64,000 bases of DNA from Gigantopelta aegis (GCF_016097555.1 NC_054704.1:26730795-26794794), one strand, 5' to 3'; shown: positions 1 through 13,583, numbered from the stretch's first letter. Made by a program: numbers and translations. Notes: a model not told the origin generated them from the letters alone.

Positions 1-297
1 GTTTTCATCAAGAGGGATCGATTTAGTTTAGTAAGAGAGCTGGGGTCGGTGTAGCTCAATAACGCCTGAGACGCTGTAGGTCATACGATCGATACCCCTA
101 GGGGGGATATAGCATGATTTTGACATTTAAACCAGTGTTCCATTTTGCCTGCTTCATCAAAGGTCATAATATTCCGTGACCTATCTATGGGGCAATGCCT
201 ATTATAAAAGCATCCAGTGCTTCTAAATGGATTTCTGTTCAAACAAATAACTCATTTACTGTGATATTATTTTTGACACCGCTGATTAAGAGAGAGT

Positions 298-407
298 GGG
301 CCGAATTTGCGAAGCCTGTTTTTGCTTAAACGCAGGTGTTTATAAGCATTGCAAATGTACGTAGTTACACGCGTGTAAGTCTAAAACAGGCTTTGTAAGT
401 TCGGCCC
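298..407. mobile_element. MITE, GGGCCGAATTT family, copy 1
   Basis: Begins GGGCCGAATTTGCGAAGCCT and ends with its complement (AGTTCGGCCC). Internal ACACGCGTGTAA is shared with the copy at 8801-8895. Confidence 0.75.
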
Positions 408-1572
408 AGTGTGTTTTTCCGAGGATATTTTATTTAGTTCAGTCTGTGACCTGAATATTTTGTTCGAGATCTGTGACAGCCGGGATTTTCCTGCCTGACA
501 TATTAATTGTATTATACCGCGCATAGCTTTATTAGTTCACACCGTATTAAGCTTATTGGCTGGATACAGACGGCGGAGAGAAAAGAACTGTCACCAACAG
601 CTTGTTATTAGCCTGTACAGTGAACGTCTGTGCACACGTACTAGATGTTTTAATAGGTCTTCTGGCCGGTAAGACAGACCTATAGACTCAAACCTGTCGC
701 CTCTGGCGATATTTGTTTAAATATAATGCAAGTTCAGTCATGGAAACGCTGCAGACTGCTGTAGGTCTAAGATGTTCTTTTGTGATATTATGAAAAATAA
801 ATAGAATAGAATTGGGTCTAGCCTTCACCTCCTCCCCTTTAATAGTAAATTGATTTAATATTATTGTAGTTTATATGTTGATTTTTATTATTATTATTAT
901 TGTTATTATTATTATTATTTTGTGGGTGTTTGTTTTGGGGGTTTTGTTGTTTTTTGTGGGTATCGTGTGTTTGTTTAAATGGCATAGACAAGATGCCTGC
1001 AACTGGAGTCACCAATAACATATTAATCTGCCTTCCAACAGGGAAGTATTATCTTCACAGTTGGGAGGGGTGATGTGCAATGTCCCTGTCCTCCCCCAGT
1101 TTTCGACTGCTATGTATGGGGTAGTGGTGTTAATAACTCACTTTGTCAACAACAAAAAAAAAAAAAAAAACTCTCCGCCCAAAAAAACCAACAAAAAAAA
1201 AAAAACCCCAGAAAACCAGAAAACCCCACAAAACCCCCACAAAAACCCCAACAACATCAACATTGAAATCAAATATAAAAACTGATAACTTTTACAAAGT
1301 CCTATATATGATCATTCTCCTACGAGTATTACGTGTGACCAGTGTTTTTGTTTATTGTCAATTGTTCAAGGCGTTTACCAAAGCCTGGTGTGAAGTCTGT
1401 ATCCGAAAACAATCTACTTCTATTGATCAAAATGTAGGCTGCACAGTAAGTTTTACGTTCGTCATAATCAGAAGCGCGAAACACCTGCCCAGTGTTCGGC
1501 GACAGCAACGCTAACGTCTGCGAAATATTTGACTGGTCCCTGGTGTGGTCATTCGGTTTAACGAGAAGCGCA

Positions 1573-1628
1573 TAAACCAGTCTAGAGAACGGTTTTTTAA
1601 AACAAAAACCGTTCTCTAGACTGGTTTA
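1573..1628. repeat. Perfect 25-bp inverted repeat (hairpin)
   Basis: Arms TAAACCAGTCTAGAGAACGG plus TTTTT and their exact complement, loop of about 6 nt. The arm start also occurs near 5388 and, reversed, near 40820, so it belongs to a dispersed element. Confidence 0.85.
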
Positions 1629-2220
1629 TACTTGTACTTGCTGAACTCGGCCCTAATGGCCGTTGATTAATCAGTGTGCTGGGGTGTTGTTAAACAGACA
1701 TTCCTTTCATTCTTAGCTGTCAGTTGTTTGCTGTCGGTTGAAAATACCTCGAATACACTGTATAATAGGCATTCATTCGTCTTATTATGCTATTCGATGA
1801 ACTATGAACGGCCCCTGGATGTGTATCAAACGACGCAGTGGGTCTGCAACCTGTAAGAACGTGCATTACCCATACACTCGAGCTAACCAATTAAAGAGAC
1901 TGTCCATGGTTTTCTGCGCTTGTTAGATATTTCCGAATACTGAAATATTTTAACGACTAAAACTACATACAAAATGTAGTTCTTGTTTAGAATATCACAG
2001 TCAGTTTTTGTATATTTAATATGTTTCTGGTCATCCTAACGTTGGTAAGTAGCCCAAAATGGATTTGGTCTCCCAGTAATTTCGTAAGAAGAAAAAAATA
2101 AAAAAATAAAATGAAGTTGACCTACAACAAACACTACGACGACCAGAAACGCATTTAATATTCAGCCACTGACATTTTATGGAGGAAAAAAAATGTATTT
2201 AAAATGCAATTTTATGCTAA

Positions 2221-2400
2221 AATAAGACTGCCAGCAGAAAGTTGCTATTTTTAGTCTGAGCGCTCTTACAACTCGAGTCTTATATAACCCATTAGTTGTT
2301 AATCTGAGGGCACTCGTCGTAATTCGGGAGATGGGGAAAATTACAATTGCAACTCAACCGTCGAATTGGCCAACTTTCTGCTGGCAGTTGATAGTCTTAG
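2221..2400. repeat. MITE-like inverted repeat
   Basis: Arms around AGACTGCCAGCAGAAAGTTG at 2225 and its complement at 2370-2395. Flanking sequence (CAGAAACGCATTTAATATTC) recurs near 39280, suggesting a larger repeat family. Confidence 0.65.
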
Positions 2401-4439
2401 CCTAGCATTAGTCATTAAAATATCTTGACAACTTAACAACGACAACAAATTCGAGACAGTGCCTTTAACATTTCGTGATCTGGCCTGAGTAGTGAGCGCA
2501 TGCCATCGAGTGGTGTGCCCAGGACAGTGTGGTTTAACACTAGAACTATATTATCATTATTCCCGAACACTGAACATTTTGAATAACTGGTAATGGGAAT
2601 TTGCCAGTGGAAATGCTATATAATTCCCTTTTCGGTATTTGCGAGTTAATTACGAGATAGTGCGATTACAATACTAGTAAATTACTTTTGCCTTACGGGA
2701 CACAGGAGCGGGTTTGTAAACGCCAGTCTTGTAATCGATATATACCGGCTTTTTATCGCTTGTGTTGCATAGTGGTTAAACCATCGTTTTAAGGTTTGTG
2801 GGTGCAGGGTTTTGCATCTCAGTACGGACAGACAGCTGACAAAATCTACAACAGATCAGTCAAGTTTTACACAAAAAGAAAAAAAAGAAGAAGAAAGTAA
2901 AATGTTTTATGATATTCTTATCATGACATACAAATCGGAATTTCACAAAAAGTATTATATATTATATACATGTATTTATAATGACAACAGCTCGTGATAT
3001 CTATTTAGGTGCCTGTAAATAACGTCTGTTTTTACAATGTTGCCAGTTCCTTAAATACAGTCATCAAAATCCCTATGACAGTTGTTACAGTCGCCATAAC
3101 AATTGACTGATGTTTGTGTATTTATACACATTCCCTAGTCGACCATTCAAGTGTATAAGGAGTGCCTATCGTTTACATGGCTTACTCCCATGTGGTCGAA
3201 TGAACTAAAATGTGCTAAAACAACAATAGATATGGTTCAGTGGTCTTACTGACATGCATGTTGTTACCTCAGTCATTGTTCCAGATTCTATAGATGGTAT
3301 AGATATCGCTTAACGCATAAAGTATGCAAATATGACAAATATCGAAATAATCCATGTATCGAATGTAGTGAATATCTGTAAATAATTAAAAAAGGTCTCC
3401 ATCTAAAAATGTTTATTTCACAAAAAGCAAAAAAAAATTCAACATATTAAAATTTTCATTCTTTCAAGTACACATACAAGTACAAATTTCCACTTGAGCA
3501 GCAGTTTCTTTCAGAATGTTACACTCACAATGTCCCAATCACTGCAGCTTCATAAGGTGGTCATGTTCATTACATACACAGGTAATCAGGTAGTGGTTAT
3601 ATAACAGACGAGTACTTATTTTTCGACCAATTGGCATTTTGACCAATTGGGAATTCGAACAAATAGGACGACACCGTTTACATACCTTTTTGAATTTTAT
3701 GGGGATACATACAAACTGAGAAAAAATTCAGCTTTATTGAACTGGTACATTGTTAACCATACTGTGCCCTTTGAAAACCATTTTCAATCAAGTACAATTC
3801 AGTGTCTGTTAAACTGACCCGTTTATCGGATCCGTTAACACATGCGTTAAACGGATCCAAATACAGTCTAAAGTGTGGGTTTTTTTTTAACGACACCACT
3901 AGGGTACATTGATTGATCCTAAGACATGTATCCGAAAGCACGTCCGTTATAAACCAACGATTACTGGTTAGGGGTGTGTGCGTGGGTGGGGGCATGCTCC
4001 CCAGGAAATTAGGGAATAACGATGCTCAGAGCAGTTTTAGTGTTGCATATTGTGGATGATGAATTAAAAAAGCCTTCAAAACAAACCAGTGATTAAAAGG
4101 GCATATCAAACGGGAAGGTGGGGGGGGGGGGGGGGATCACAGGACCCCTGTGAACCCCTCTTTATCCGCCAAAAAAAACCCCGTCTTCATCCCTGTACTT
4201 ATCTTAGCGGGGCCCGGGGGTATTGGCGATCGCCTTGATCATGCAGTAAACTTGATATTAGTACTAGTATAATATGTAGAAACCTTCTTTTTTGATGGTG
4301 TAACTGAAACTTCTTGAGCAGTTCTCGGCCATCCGATGCCAATTGTTAATGCTCACACTACCCCATTTCAAAATGATCTCCAATGGGCCTGTTATCATCC
4401 TGTCCCCCAAATGAAAGGTTGTTTCTTCTTCTTTTTCAG

Positions 4440-6725
4440 AAACTAGTGGAGAAAAGGTTTTTAATTCAACATTGGACATGCCGTCACCAGACGATAATGA
4501 GACGTTAGAAGTGATGGCCGTGGAACAAGGGGCTAGTGTTGGTATGTAATACTGTTTTATTATTCATTGAAATATTTTAATATGTTAAATACTTTAAATG
4601 TCTTTCAAGTTTTCAAATAAAGACGTTATTGCACGGCTAATGTATATTGGACTCCTGTACTTTTTGGTACGGTTTTAAAGGGACATGACTCTGCTAATAA
4701 AAAATATGCGTGCGCATCTTGGTGGTAGATTTTCTCACTGAGATGTCATGGGTCGCGGGATCCATTCTCTTTTGATCTACTATTGGCTATTTTTCATTGC
4801 ATACAGTGTACCATTGGTTTAAAAAAAAACTACTTTAGACCGAATTTACTAAGCCTGCTTTTGTTTTCATGCATTATAACTACACACCTTCATAAATTCG
4901 GCCCCATAGTATTTCTATATCAAATACCGTTTGTCGCTAATCAAAGGTGCCAATGTGATGGCACTGAGTTTCTTTTTTCATTATTTAGGGGCGGGACGTA
5001 GCCTAGTGATAAGGTGCTCGCAAGATACGCGGTCGGTCTAGGGTCGATCCCTATCGGTGGGCCCATTGGGCTATTTCACGTTCCAGCCATTGCAGCGTGA
5101 CCGGTATATCAAAGGCCGTGGTATGTGATATCCTTTCTGTTGGATGATGCATATAAAAAATACCTTGCTACAAATGAAAAAATGTAGCTGGTTTCCTCAC
5201 CAAGAATATATCTCAAAATCACGGGCGTTTGGGTCCTGGTTGGAGTTGATGGGTGTTTAGTTAGTGCAACTCGATAGAACGAGTCATACCTTGTGTTGAC
5301 TATATACGACATGTAGTGGTTCTAACCCAGTTCAGCCAGCAAACGTTTCGCTAAGGTGGCCATTTGGTTTACCGTGAAGCGCATAAACCAGTCTAGCGGG
5401 CGTTTTTCCGCTCGGTCTGTCTGTACACAGCCCTGGACCCGGATACCCGTGGTCAAAATTACCAAATGTTTGACATCCAATAGCCGTCGATTAATAAATC
5501 GATGTGCTCTAGTGGTGTCATTAAACAAAACGAACGAAAACGTTTTTTCTTCATTATTTTGAGCAAGTGTCATTTGACAATGTTTGACACCAATCAGACT
5601 AAGGGCTTTTGGCTACAACGTGCTGGGACGTCATTAAACATACGTGGATTGTTTTTGTTTTGCAGGTGTTGTGATGGGCATCGTCAGCGGCGTTGTCATC
5701 CTAGTCGCTGTTGTCGTCGTCGTCCTCGCCGTCTGGATCAGACGAAAGCGGTAAGTATAACGCAGTACATACCTGCACATTGTGCAGTGGCAGGTCCATA
5801 TATTTATATTGGTGTGTGTCTGTATATTGTCCGTTGTTTTTCCAAACAGTTTCTGAAAATACGATTTCAATAAACTTTACCGCGAGTTATACAAACACCC
5901 CACATACCCACCAAAAACCCCCCACAATAACAACAAACAAAAAACACAACAAACTAATAAACAAACACAAAAAGGTCACAAAACAAAAAACACAAAAAGG
6001 TCACAAAACAAAACACACACACACACACACCGCAAAAAGTAATCCCAGAACAGCAATAAATACTCTCCCCCCCCCCCCCCCCCCCCCCCCCGCAAAAATA
6101 TATCCATCAAACAACCAACCTGCCATCATCTACCACCCCTAACACAAACCCTCAAAACACGTACATTATGAGACGATCCTGGATTAGCTACTTCTAGTTC
6201 TATACATTTAATAGTAGTTTTTATTTAATTTTTTCTGGGGGGATAGTTGTTTTTGTTTTAAAAATTATTTTTGTCTTCAAACTTAACAATTCGATCCTGA
6301 CAAAACTTTATTATAACATTTTGATCAATACCAATGCTGTATCACCCCACCACCCCACCCCCCCCCCCCCCCCCCCCATTAAGTACCACTCTTACATAAT
6401 ATCATCTTGTCTAGCAACCCAATTTGAAACCTTTTAAAATGAAGTTTGAACTATAGTATTCTAGTATTACCATGTCCAAGAACACGGCTAATTGTAGGTT
6501 TCATTTGATTGCCTTCGACATCAGTTTCACTTTTTTGTTTTCCATTACAGTCAAAGAGACATCGAATTCGAAAGGGCGAAAAAAGTACAAAGATCGTCTG
6601 CCATCACTGCTGGGGTCTATATCGATTTGGCAACCGATACACCCATCGTAAAGAAGCCCGTTGTCTTCGCCGAATCCTCAGAGATGGAGAAACTAAGGAA
6701 GGACGACGGGGAGGAAATAGCATAA
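4440..6725 (+). CDS. 3' end of a single-pass type I membrane protein gene (three last coding exons)
   Basis: Three exons join with consistent frame and good splice sites: 4440-4541, 5666-5750 and 6551-6725 (TAA stop). They give about 120 codons. The first exon encodes an acidic, probably extracellular stretch (PSPDDNETLEVM). The second is a transmembrane helix that starts GVVMGIVSGV, continues as a valine run and ends in the stop-transfer WIRRKR. The third is a charged cytoplasmic tail with the tyrosine signal YIDL, which fits a YxxPhi sorting motif, and the end KDDGEEIA. Phases are 2/1, 1/2 and 2/stop. The N-terminal ectodomain is not visible and must lie further upstream, perhaps before the window. 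The family is not recognised; cell adhesion or receptor proteins have this layout. No similarity search was possible. Confidence 0.7.
4837..4905. mobile_element. MITE, GGGCCGAATTT family, short copy
   Basis: Starts ACCGAATTTACTAAGCCTGC and ends AAATTCGGCCCC. Shorter internal part than the other two copies. Confidence 0.65.
4987..5215 (+). mobile_element. tRNA-derived SINE (type 2)
   Basis: Head GGGCGGGACGTAGCCTAGTG with B-box-like GGGTCGATCCC, then GTGGGCCCATTGGGCTATTT and the CATATAAAA core. The 3' end is degraded. Confidence 0.82.
5453..5535 (+). mobile_element. SINE tail fragment (type 2)
   Basis: AATTACCAAATGTTTGACAT to GGTGTCATTAAACAAAACG, only the 3' part. Confidence 0.7.
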
Positions 6726-8800
6726 ACACGGATACGATCGTTCTGTAAATAGTCCAGTATTCCAAAGACTTCATTATTTCCAGTATACTTGTCTGATGTC
6801 AGCTAACATGAAATGTCACCCTGCTTTTCTCACCGGTCAAAATGATATGCCACGTCATCATCTGCATAATGCAAATTTGAGAGTCAACACTGTTAATACT
6901 TTATTATAAATAGTGATTACTAGTATCTTCCAGTGATCTGAGAGAAACGAATTGGATTATTGACGTTAATCGGCAACCTGATGAGATACATAATCTGATA
7001 TGTAATGTGTATTACTTAACAAAATTGTTGTTGTGGAGAAAAGGAAAGTCGTATCGAAGACTAAAGGGAAAGTACTAGATGGAAAACAAAATGACAAATA
7101 ATACGTTATACTAACTGCATTATCTAGTGCTCATTTGCTATGGAACAAAAAGCGGAAAAGGGACACGGGATACCAAGGCTGTTAAAAGCGGCTCGATCCA
7201 TAGGGGACTGCTGAATGAACAAATGCTCTGTTAACAATGCGATTGTGATTATCACAGTTTGTACACAGATATCTGAGGTTACGTCAATATATGTGATCAT
7301 TTTACCAACGTCCATTTTATCTCTGCCAAGTTAAACACGGTGATCAATGCTGAATTCATGTAGACGAACATTCATCGCTTTGTTCTGGATCCGGCTTTTC
7401 AGGACGTCACTATAAAGTTAAAAAGTACAGTTAAAGAGACTTTCAGTAGTTACGTTTTTAACAGTTTCGCGCTCTCGTTTCCTTAAGGCAGCAAAGCAAG
7501 TTGCAGATGGTTCTGCAATGTTGTGTGACCCCTCACATTTTACAAGAGTTTTATTTGGTTTAATAAACAGTCAGTAAGTTAATACTAGTACTATCTACAC
7601 ATTAAAACGTTTTGAAACTTGTTAATCTTTTTCATCAAACGTAAACTTCAAAAGCGCCTAATTCCCTTTGCCCCATGAAGTTTTATAAGGTAGGTAAGTT
7701 AATATGGATTTTAACTACCATCTTTAAATTAAAACAAATAAAACTTGTTAAACTTTGTGTCAAAAATAATCTTTTCCTCTTGGTCCAATAATACTAAGGT
7801 CTCGCATGCAAAAGAAATAATAATGTTTCTTCAATAAAACATTTTCGTTGTTAAAATTATTGCTTATATGGATATAACTTGAGGCTGTCTGTAGGTTGAT
7901 TTAGTTTTGCTTTGTACAGCTATGTTGTAATCATTGAAATCTTGTATTCGTGTAACCGATTCAAGGAATGATGAAAAAGGCGTGAGGGTCGGGCAACATG
8001 ATTTGTATTAATTACTTTTAGGAATGAAAGTACTATAGACTAATTCTGAATCATAAATCATATTTTTTATTAACAACTCGATCTAGGAATTCAAATACAA
8101 CTCTGTTTTAAGAACCCTATCAACATTCGTCATTAATATCTTAATCGGATATGTTAAAACAATACGAATACACATTGTAAGCAAACGTCTTAAATTATTT
8201 AGTGTATCGACTTGACCTTTCTTTTAAGAAACAGGTCCAAATACAATGTAAGTAGAAAACAGGTCAAATGGTAAAGTCTATTATAGAAATACAAGGTGAG
8301 TTGCTGAATATAGTGGACATTCGGGCTGATAATCCGATTAAACAATATAGTGACCAGGGGCAAAATTAGTATTTTTCCAGGGAGAGATGGAACGTTTCAA
8401 ATTGGCAACTACAAGATTCAGGAAGGGGTGCACCGCTTAAAAAGGGCACCTACAATATTCAAAAGTACATATGCATTATATATGGCAATACTCTTCCCAA
8501 AGCAGCAAGCCAACGAAGACCGTACGTCCCCAACTAAACAAAAATTAATCCATTGCATTCATTTGCTACACACTGGACCTGTCGTGGTAATTCAAAATTG
8601 TGTGGGGGAGAAGGAAGACCCACCTCCAACACCATTCTCCTGGATCCGCCCTGTAGTGAAACTCCATCTATCAAATTAGTTCTGGTCTCCCATGATTGAA
8701 ATACATGTACTCTAATATGTCCACGGTAACTGAACCATGCACTAACTGTAGTACATCATATGTGAATTTTATTTTAAAGCGTTACTACCTCAAACGGAAT

Positions 8801-8895
8801 GGGCCGGATTTACGAAGCCTGTTTATGTCTTACACGCGTGTAAATACAAACATTTATAACGAGTTTTAGAAAAACAGGATTCGTAAATTCGGCCC
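8801..8895. mobile_element. MITE, GGGCCGAATTT family, copy 3
   Basis: Starts GGGCCGGATTTACGAAGCCT and ends TCGTAAATTCGGCCC; contains ACACGCGTGTAA. Confidence 0.75.
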
Positions 8896-9416
8896 ATATG
8901 TTTACTTCGATTTTCTCACGCTTCGCTGACTATTAATTAGGAACATTTTAGCATTCTGTATGATATATAGACTTTGCCACAGGTGTTTGAACGTTATTTC
9001 GTCATACCAAAAATATTTTATCGCACATATCGGTATCGGAGTATTACATTTACCGTTAGAAACAGCACGAATGTATTCGTTTTAATATATTTTTTTTTTT
9101 TTAGAATAAGTAAAAGTTTATGGGTTGAATTATGACCTTTCGATTTATTTGTAAATCCTAATATTAGAACCTAGATCATTCTAAAATATTTGCATTATAT
9201 TGTGTGTTTGGTTATGTTTTTAAATGTTTTTTATTTTTGTTTTTGTGTACAACTGTTTGTATGTGGGTTTTTTTTTATCCATCTTATTAAACATACAATA
9301 CTCTTTAAATTAAAAACGTTTGTCCATTATAAAAAAAATAAAAAATAAAAATAATAAATAAATAAATTACTATACTGTCATTTTCAAGTGCAGGACCGTT
9401 GAAGTCGAGAGGTTGG

Positions 9417-9620
9417 CTATAGTCCGTCCCATTGGGAACGCTTTTTTTCATATTATAAAATTTACTACTAGTTATTTATTTCTGAGCCGATTTCTAAATT
9501 GCATACATTTTTTTTCGTTGTTTCCAAAACACTTTTACTTTTTTTCTAAAGTCAAACCAAACTGAAATTATTTATTTAAAAAAAATAAAAAACATTTTTG
9601 TAGGATTGGACGGACTATAG
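9417..9620. mobile_element. MITE, CTATAGTCC family
   Basis: Terminal inverted repeats CTATAGTCCGTCCCATTGGG and, at the right, TTGGACGGACTATAG. AT-rich, no coding capacity. Confidence 0.75.
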
Positions 9621-11624
9621 GTGAAAATCTCGTCAGACATGTTACCGCATTGAGCTATCAAAACTATTTGTTAACGCTCATTTCCGTATCTTAAATAATA
9701 TCACTATCATTCATTATATTATATATGTACTAGCTTCTACACCCTCCGGCGGGCCTGAACTAAATTCGTTCAGTATGTTAGTTTATATATTACTACGACA
9801 AACATCTTTGATCCTTGGGGCCAAAGCTATTAAGGCCTACTGTTTTTATCTTTCTTTTCACATCTTGCCGTACAAGATACATTTGTATTCAATTTTCAGC
9901 GTTACCTTTGTAAAAGGACTGGACAAAAACAGAACAAAATTTATTCAGAATACAAATATGATCTTCAACAAATTATTATTTAATGTTATGTGGTTTGGTA
10001 TAAATTATTTTTCTATCGTGTAAAGAAGTAAAACAGCAATTATAGCGTTGGAATAATTATACTAAACGCTTAATGGAATCTTTATAGCGATAATGTGTTC
10101 TCTATTTTAACATGTAAATTCTGTATATATTGATGTTTTAATAATAAATATTTCAAAATAATGAATGTGTGTTTTTGTATTCAATTACACCCATATACAT
10201 GTATCATGTATTATATGCAGCATCGTGCGGTTCTGTGTGTGTGACAGGGGAGGTGAATAAGAGCAACTGACAGCAGGTTAGAAGACCGGAGAAAAATGGA
10301 AGCTAGTAGACGAGTGAAAAACTGATGGATTTTTCCTCCGTAGAAATACATGTATTACAAGTGTGTGCAGGAAATTATGCATGCGTGAGGGGGGGGGGGG
10401 GGGGGGGGGGGGGGGGTCGGGGTCTAGGTTTTAACGTGCCAAGTGTCTAGGGGGTTCAAGTCATGATTCTGCAGAAAAAAAAATATTTAAAAAAAAAAGA
10501 AGAGGAAAATTCATTTGGTCGGGTGTTGAGAGGTCCGCATCACGTATATCTTCACAATGACCGACGGGACAATATTTTCGAAAACGATAAATTCATAGTT
10601 TTAGACTACTGCGGATCAACAGCATGCTGCCCTCAAAACCGAGTATTGAAAATCACATGGGGCAAACAATCTATATAGAACATATTGCAGTCTTGAAAAG
10701 TAAAGGATTGCTGTGATGTGTATTTATTTTATTTAAATCGAAGAACACGGGCAGTAATAGTTTTCAGGTAGCACCTTAAATCCTGATTTTACAAAACCAC
10801 TCGACTGATACTGCCTTTGGATTGAAACATTAAAATCTTGTATCTAGATATGGAAGAGACTTGGGGGTGGCATTGGACCATATTCCATATTATTTCAAAC
10901 AAAATTTAACATTTTTCATTGTTCGCTCTGAAATAAAGCATACTCAACTATCTTCGCCAATACTGATCTAATATCTAGTAAGAGTTTGATAAGCTAATAA
11001 ATGTTAAAACATTTTAAGAAATACTGAAATTATTTTATTCTTCATATTTTTAGATACAAGTACAAAAAATGTCCAATCATTTTTACAAAAGCAAACAATT
11101 TTCCTTCTTTTAACTAAAGTAACTTGATAAACAAGCCTTACAAAACTATAAAATGTGTCATTTCACCATAAGAACTTACATGGCTTGCACTTTCACTGCT
11201 TGTGAAATACATCAACATGTATATTGATCCTTAAAATAAGTTACGATTATTCAGATTCTCTTGTTAGTTTTGATCCTGTGCATTACATAGTTTCACCAGA
11301 AATAATTGTTAAATGATGGGTACAGCATATAAACATTTATAATGATTGATACTGGCAATACAATGTCGAAAGCTATTTAGTGAAATCCAAGAAAGGGAAG
11401 TAGAGTATTACGTCCAAAGTTTAATATTAGCTTATTTCGGTAGATTGTTGTATCATTCAAATCACACAAATGTCAGCCTTGGAATACTGTTCAGACTGAT
11501 ATTTTATTTAACCAAAAAAAGATTAAGTTTCAAATGTCAATCTAAAACATCCTTAAAGAAATGTTCTATTAAAATACACAAGGCCTATTGGACAATTTTG
11601 TCACCAGTAGAAGCTTGTTCCAAC

Positions 11625-11828
11625 CAGTGCACCACAACTGTTCAACGGCCGTGGTATGTGCTTTCCTGTCTGTGGGAAAGTACATATAAAAGATCCCTTG
11701 CTGCATTAAGAAAATGTAGCGGGTTTCCTCTGATGTGTCAGAATGACCAAATGTTTGACATCCAATAGCTGATGACTAAATAATTAATCAATGTGTTCTA
11801 GTGGTGTCGTTAAACAAAACAAACTTTA
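11625..11828 (+). mobile_element. SINE (type 2), 5' truncated
   Basis: From CCAGTGCACCACAACTG through ACATATAAAAGATCCCTTGC to GGTGTCGTTAAACAAAACAA. Confidence 0.85.
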
Positions 11829-12089
11829 ACACTAGCAGACGATAAACCATTAATTTGTAAAGTTTAAGAATTATCCAATTAACTCTATGAGACATATTTT
11901 AAAAAAGCATGATTTTGGCTGCTGTAGTGGAACCCTACTTGGCTGCTGTTCAGTGTTTACATACGATTTCTATCTTTTGTACATCTGATCAGCGTGAAGC
12001 AATACAAAATCTTAACGACTAAGTGGTACACATGAACAACCTGGCTAATTCACAATACAAAAAGGCACTATAAAGAGCACTATAAGTTA

Positions 12090-12690
12090 TATCAGAGTAC
12101 CAAATTTCATAACTATTTGATAAAAACTATGAGAAGAGAGACTTTCAAATTTTGAATGCTAAATGTTTATTTAAATCTTTTTACTTTAACTCTTGGAGAA
12201 AACAGACAAAAACAATTGAATGCTAAATGCTGTTTTAATTTAACTGACATTCAATTCCCAAAGTATATTTTGTGGTATGGTGCCTTTAAACATTCATTCC
12301 TCTGTTAATTTATGAAGATTGCCACTGAGAATCTATATATCTGAGTTTCAGAACTATCCTATTAAATCTCTTGAAGACAGACATTCAATTTTAAATATTC
12401 TATTTAATCTTTCTTTTAATATAACAAAAATCCAAAAGTTCCAACATATCTCACTATTAGTTTGTGGTCACTGCCCCAGAGAATTATAGTACCAAGTTTC
12501 ATAACTATCCGATCCAAACTCTAGGAGAGGATCAGACTTTCAAATTTTCAATTTAAATTAAAAATAAAATGAATAAATATAAAAAAATTGCTAAATCAAC
12601 CTCTCTCTCTTAGTTGTGTAGTGCACTAGAAGATCATTGTACCATGTTTTAGAACAATCCAATTAAAACTCTAGAAGGCTTTAAAGAAAA
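12090..12690 (+). repeat. Diverged tandem repeat
   Basis: A motif close to ACCAAGTTTCATAACTATCC followed by AACTCTAGGAGA and CAGACTTTCAAATTTT recurs near 12105, 12345, 12490 and 12640, with a weaker copy near 11870. Spacing is irregular. No coding frame follows it. Confidence 0.6.
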
Positions 12691-12870
12691 TGTTGCTAGA
12701 TGAACGATGGACAAAGGCCAAACAAATCAGTATTACGAAAAGCTTCACTAAGGATTGTCATGCAGCAGTTCTAGTAGGATTTCAAGTAGGATCAACTTTG
12801 TTATAGCAAATTTCAGTTATGAAGCAATGTATGAACTTTATGCTACATCTTAGAAGTGTCATGTGGTCTA

Positions 12871-13374
12871 CTAGCCCGAATATTCTGCCATTCGAGACCT
12901 AGACAGACATTTGGACAGTTATGAGTTAACTATCAGGTGTATAGTGAAAACATGGAATGGCTGCCCATCACCGAGTAGGCAATGATGCCCACTCTAATAA
13001 AACAATAACCCTATGTTTGGTACTAAATACCATTACATTGATCATTTTTAAGTTTGCCAATAACAAATATTAACCACCAATACACACACTACAAGAAGGA
13101 ACCAGACTGCATCCCCTTTCAATAATGTTCCAGTTAAATACATGGCTGCTGATGGGTTTCTTCCTGTAGTGTGTGTATCAGTGATTAATATGTCAAATAT
13201 TAGCGAACTCGAAAATGATCAATGTAATGGTATTTAGAGTCAAACAGGGTTATTGTTGTATTAGAGCGGGAATTGTTCCCTACCCGATGATACATTTTGA
13301 AAGGCAGCCATTCTGTGTTTTCACTATATAGTTATCTCTGTGCTAGCTCTCGAATGGCAGAGTACTCGGGCTAG
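12871..13374. mobile_element. Non-autonomous DNA transposon, CTAGCCCGA family
   Basis: Long inverted repeats start CTAGCCCGAATATTCTGCCA and end TCGGGCTAG; both halves also share TAGTGTGTGTAT-type sequence in opposite orientation. Flanks TGGTCTA and TGGTCCA look like a slightly decayed 7-bp target duplication. Confidence 0.75.
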
Positions 13375-13583
13375 TGGTCCACTAATCATTTACTGATGTT
13401 GTATAGATGTACACACAAGAAAACAAATTTTGTATTTTTTTTCTGTGAAAGATATGGACAGTAGTAAGTATGAACATGACTGTTAAAATGTAAATGTTTA
13501 TGAATGTGAAATGAACTCGGTGATATGTGTAACTAAGTATAATTAAATGCCCAGGTAAAACAGCAATACTGTACACAATTCTG

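Larger units (their letters stand above)
1..4439. other. Intronic or 5' flanking DNA with repeats only
   Basis: No convincing exon found on either strand. It contains a MITE at 298-407, an A-rich tract around 1150-1265, a perfect hairpin at 1573-1628, an inverted repeat at 2221-2400, and a poly-G run at about 4118-4134. Probably intron of the membrane protein gene whose last exons start at 4440. Confidence 0.5.
6726..12870. other. AT-rich 3' flank and intergenic DNA
   Basis: No protein-coding exon could be supported. Contents seen: MITEs at 8801-8895 and 9417-9620, long poly-G at about 10389-10416, a SINE at 11625-11828, and diverged 150 to 230 bp repeats at 12090-12690. CAATAAAACA near 7834 could be a poly(A) signal for the membrane protein gene, but is one of several AATAAA in AT-rich DNA. 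Confidence 0.5.

Noticed and set aside
839..1514. Asn/Lys/Pro-rich open frames around 0.8-1.5 kb
   Set aside because: Created by ATT, A and AC-rich low-complexity tracts; no splice or start context.
8350..8679. Open frame of 109 codons on strand +
   Set aside because: No recognisable domain, no splice context and ordinary AT-rich surroundings; length is within chance.
11346..11768. Open frame of 140 codons on strand +
   Set aside because: Its second half is the SINE sequence, and the first half has no protein-like features.
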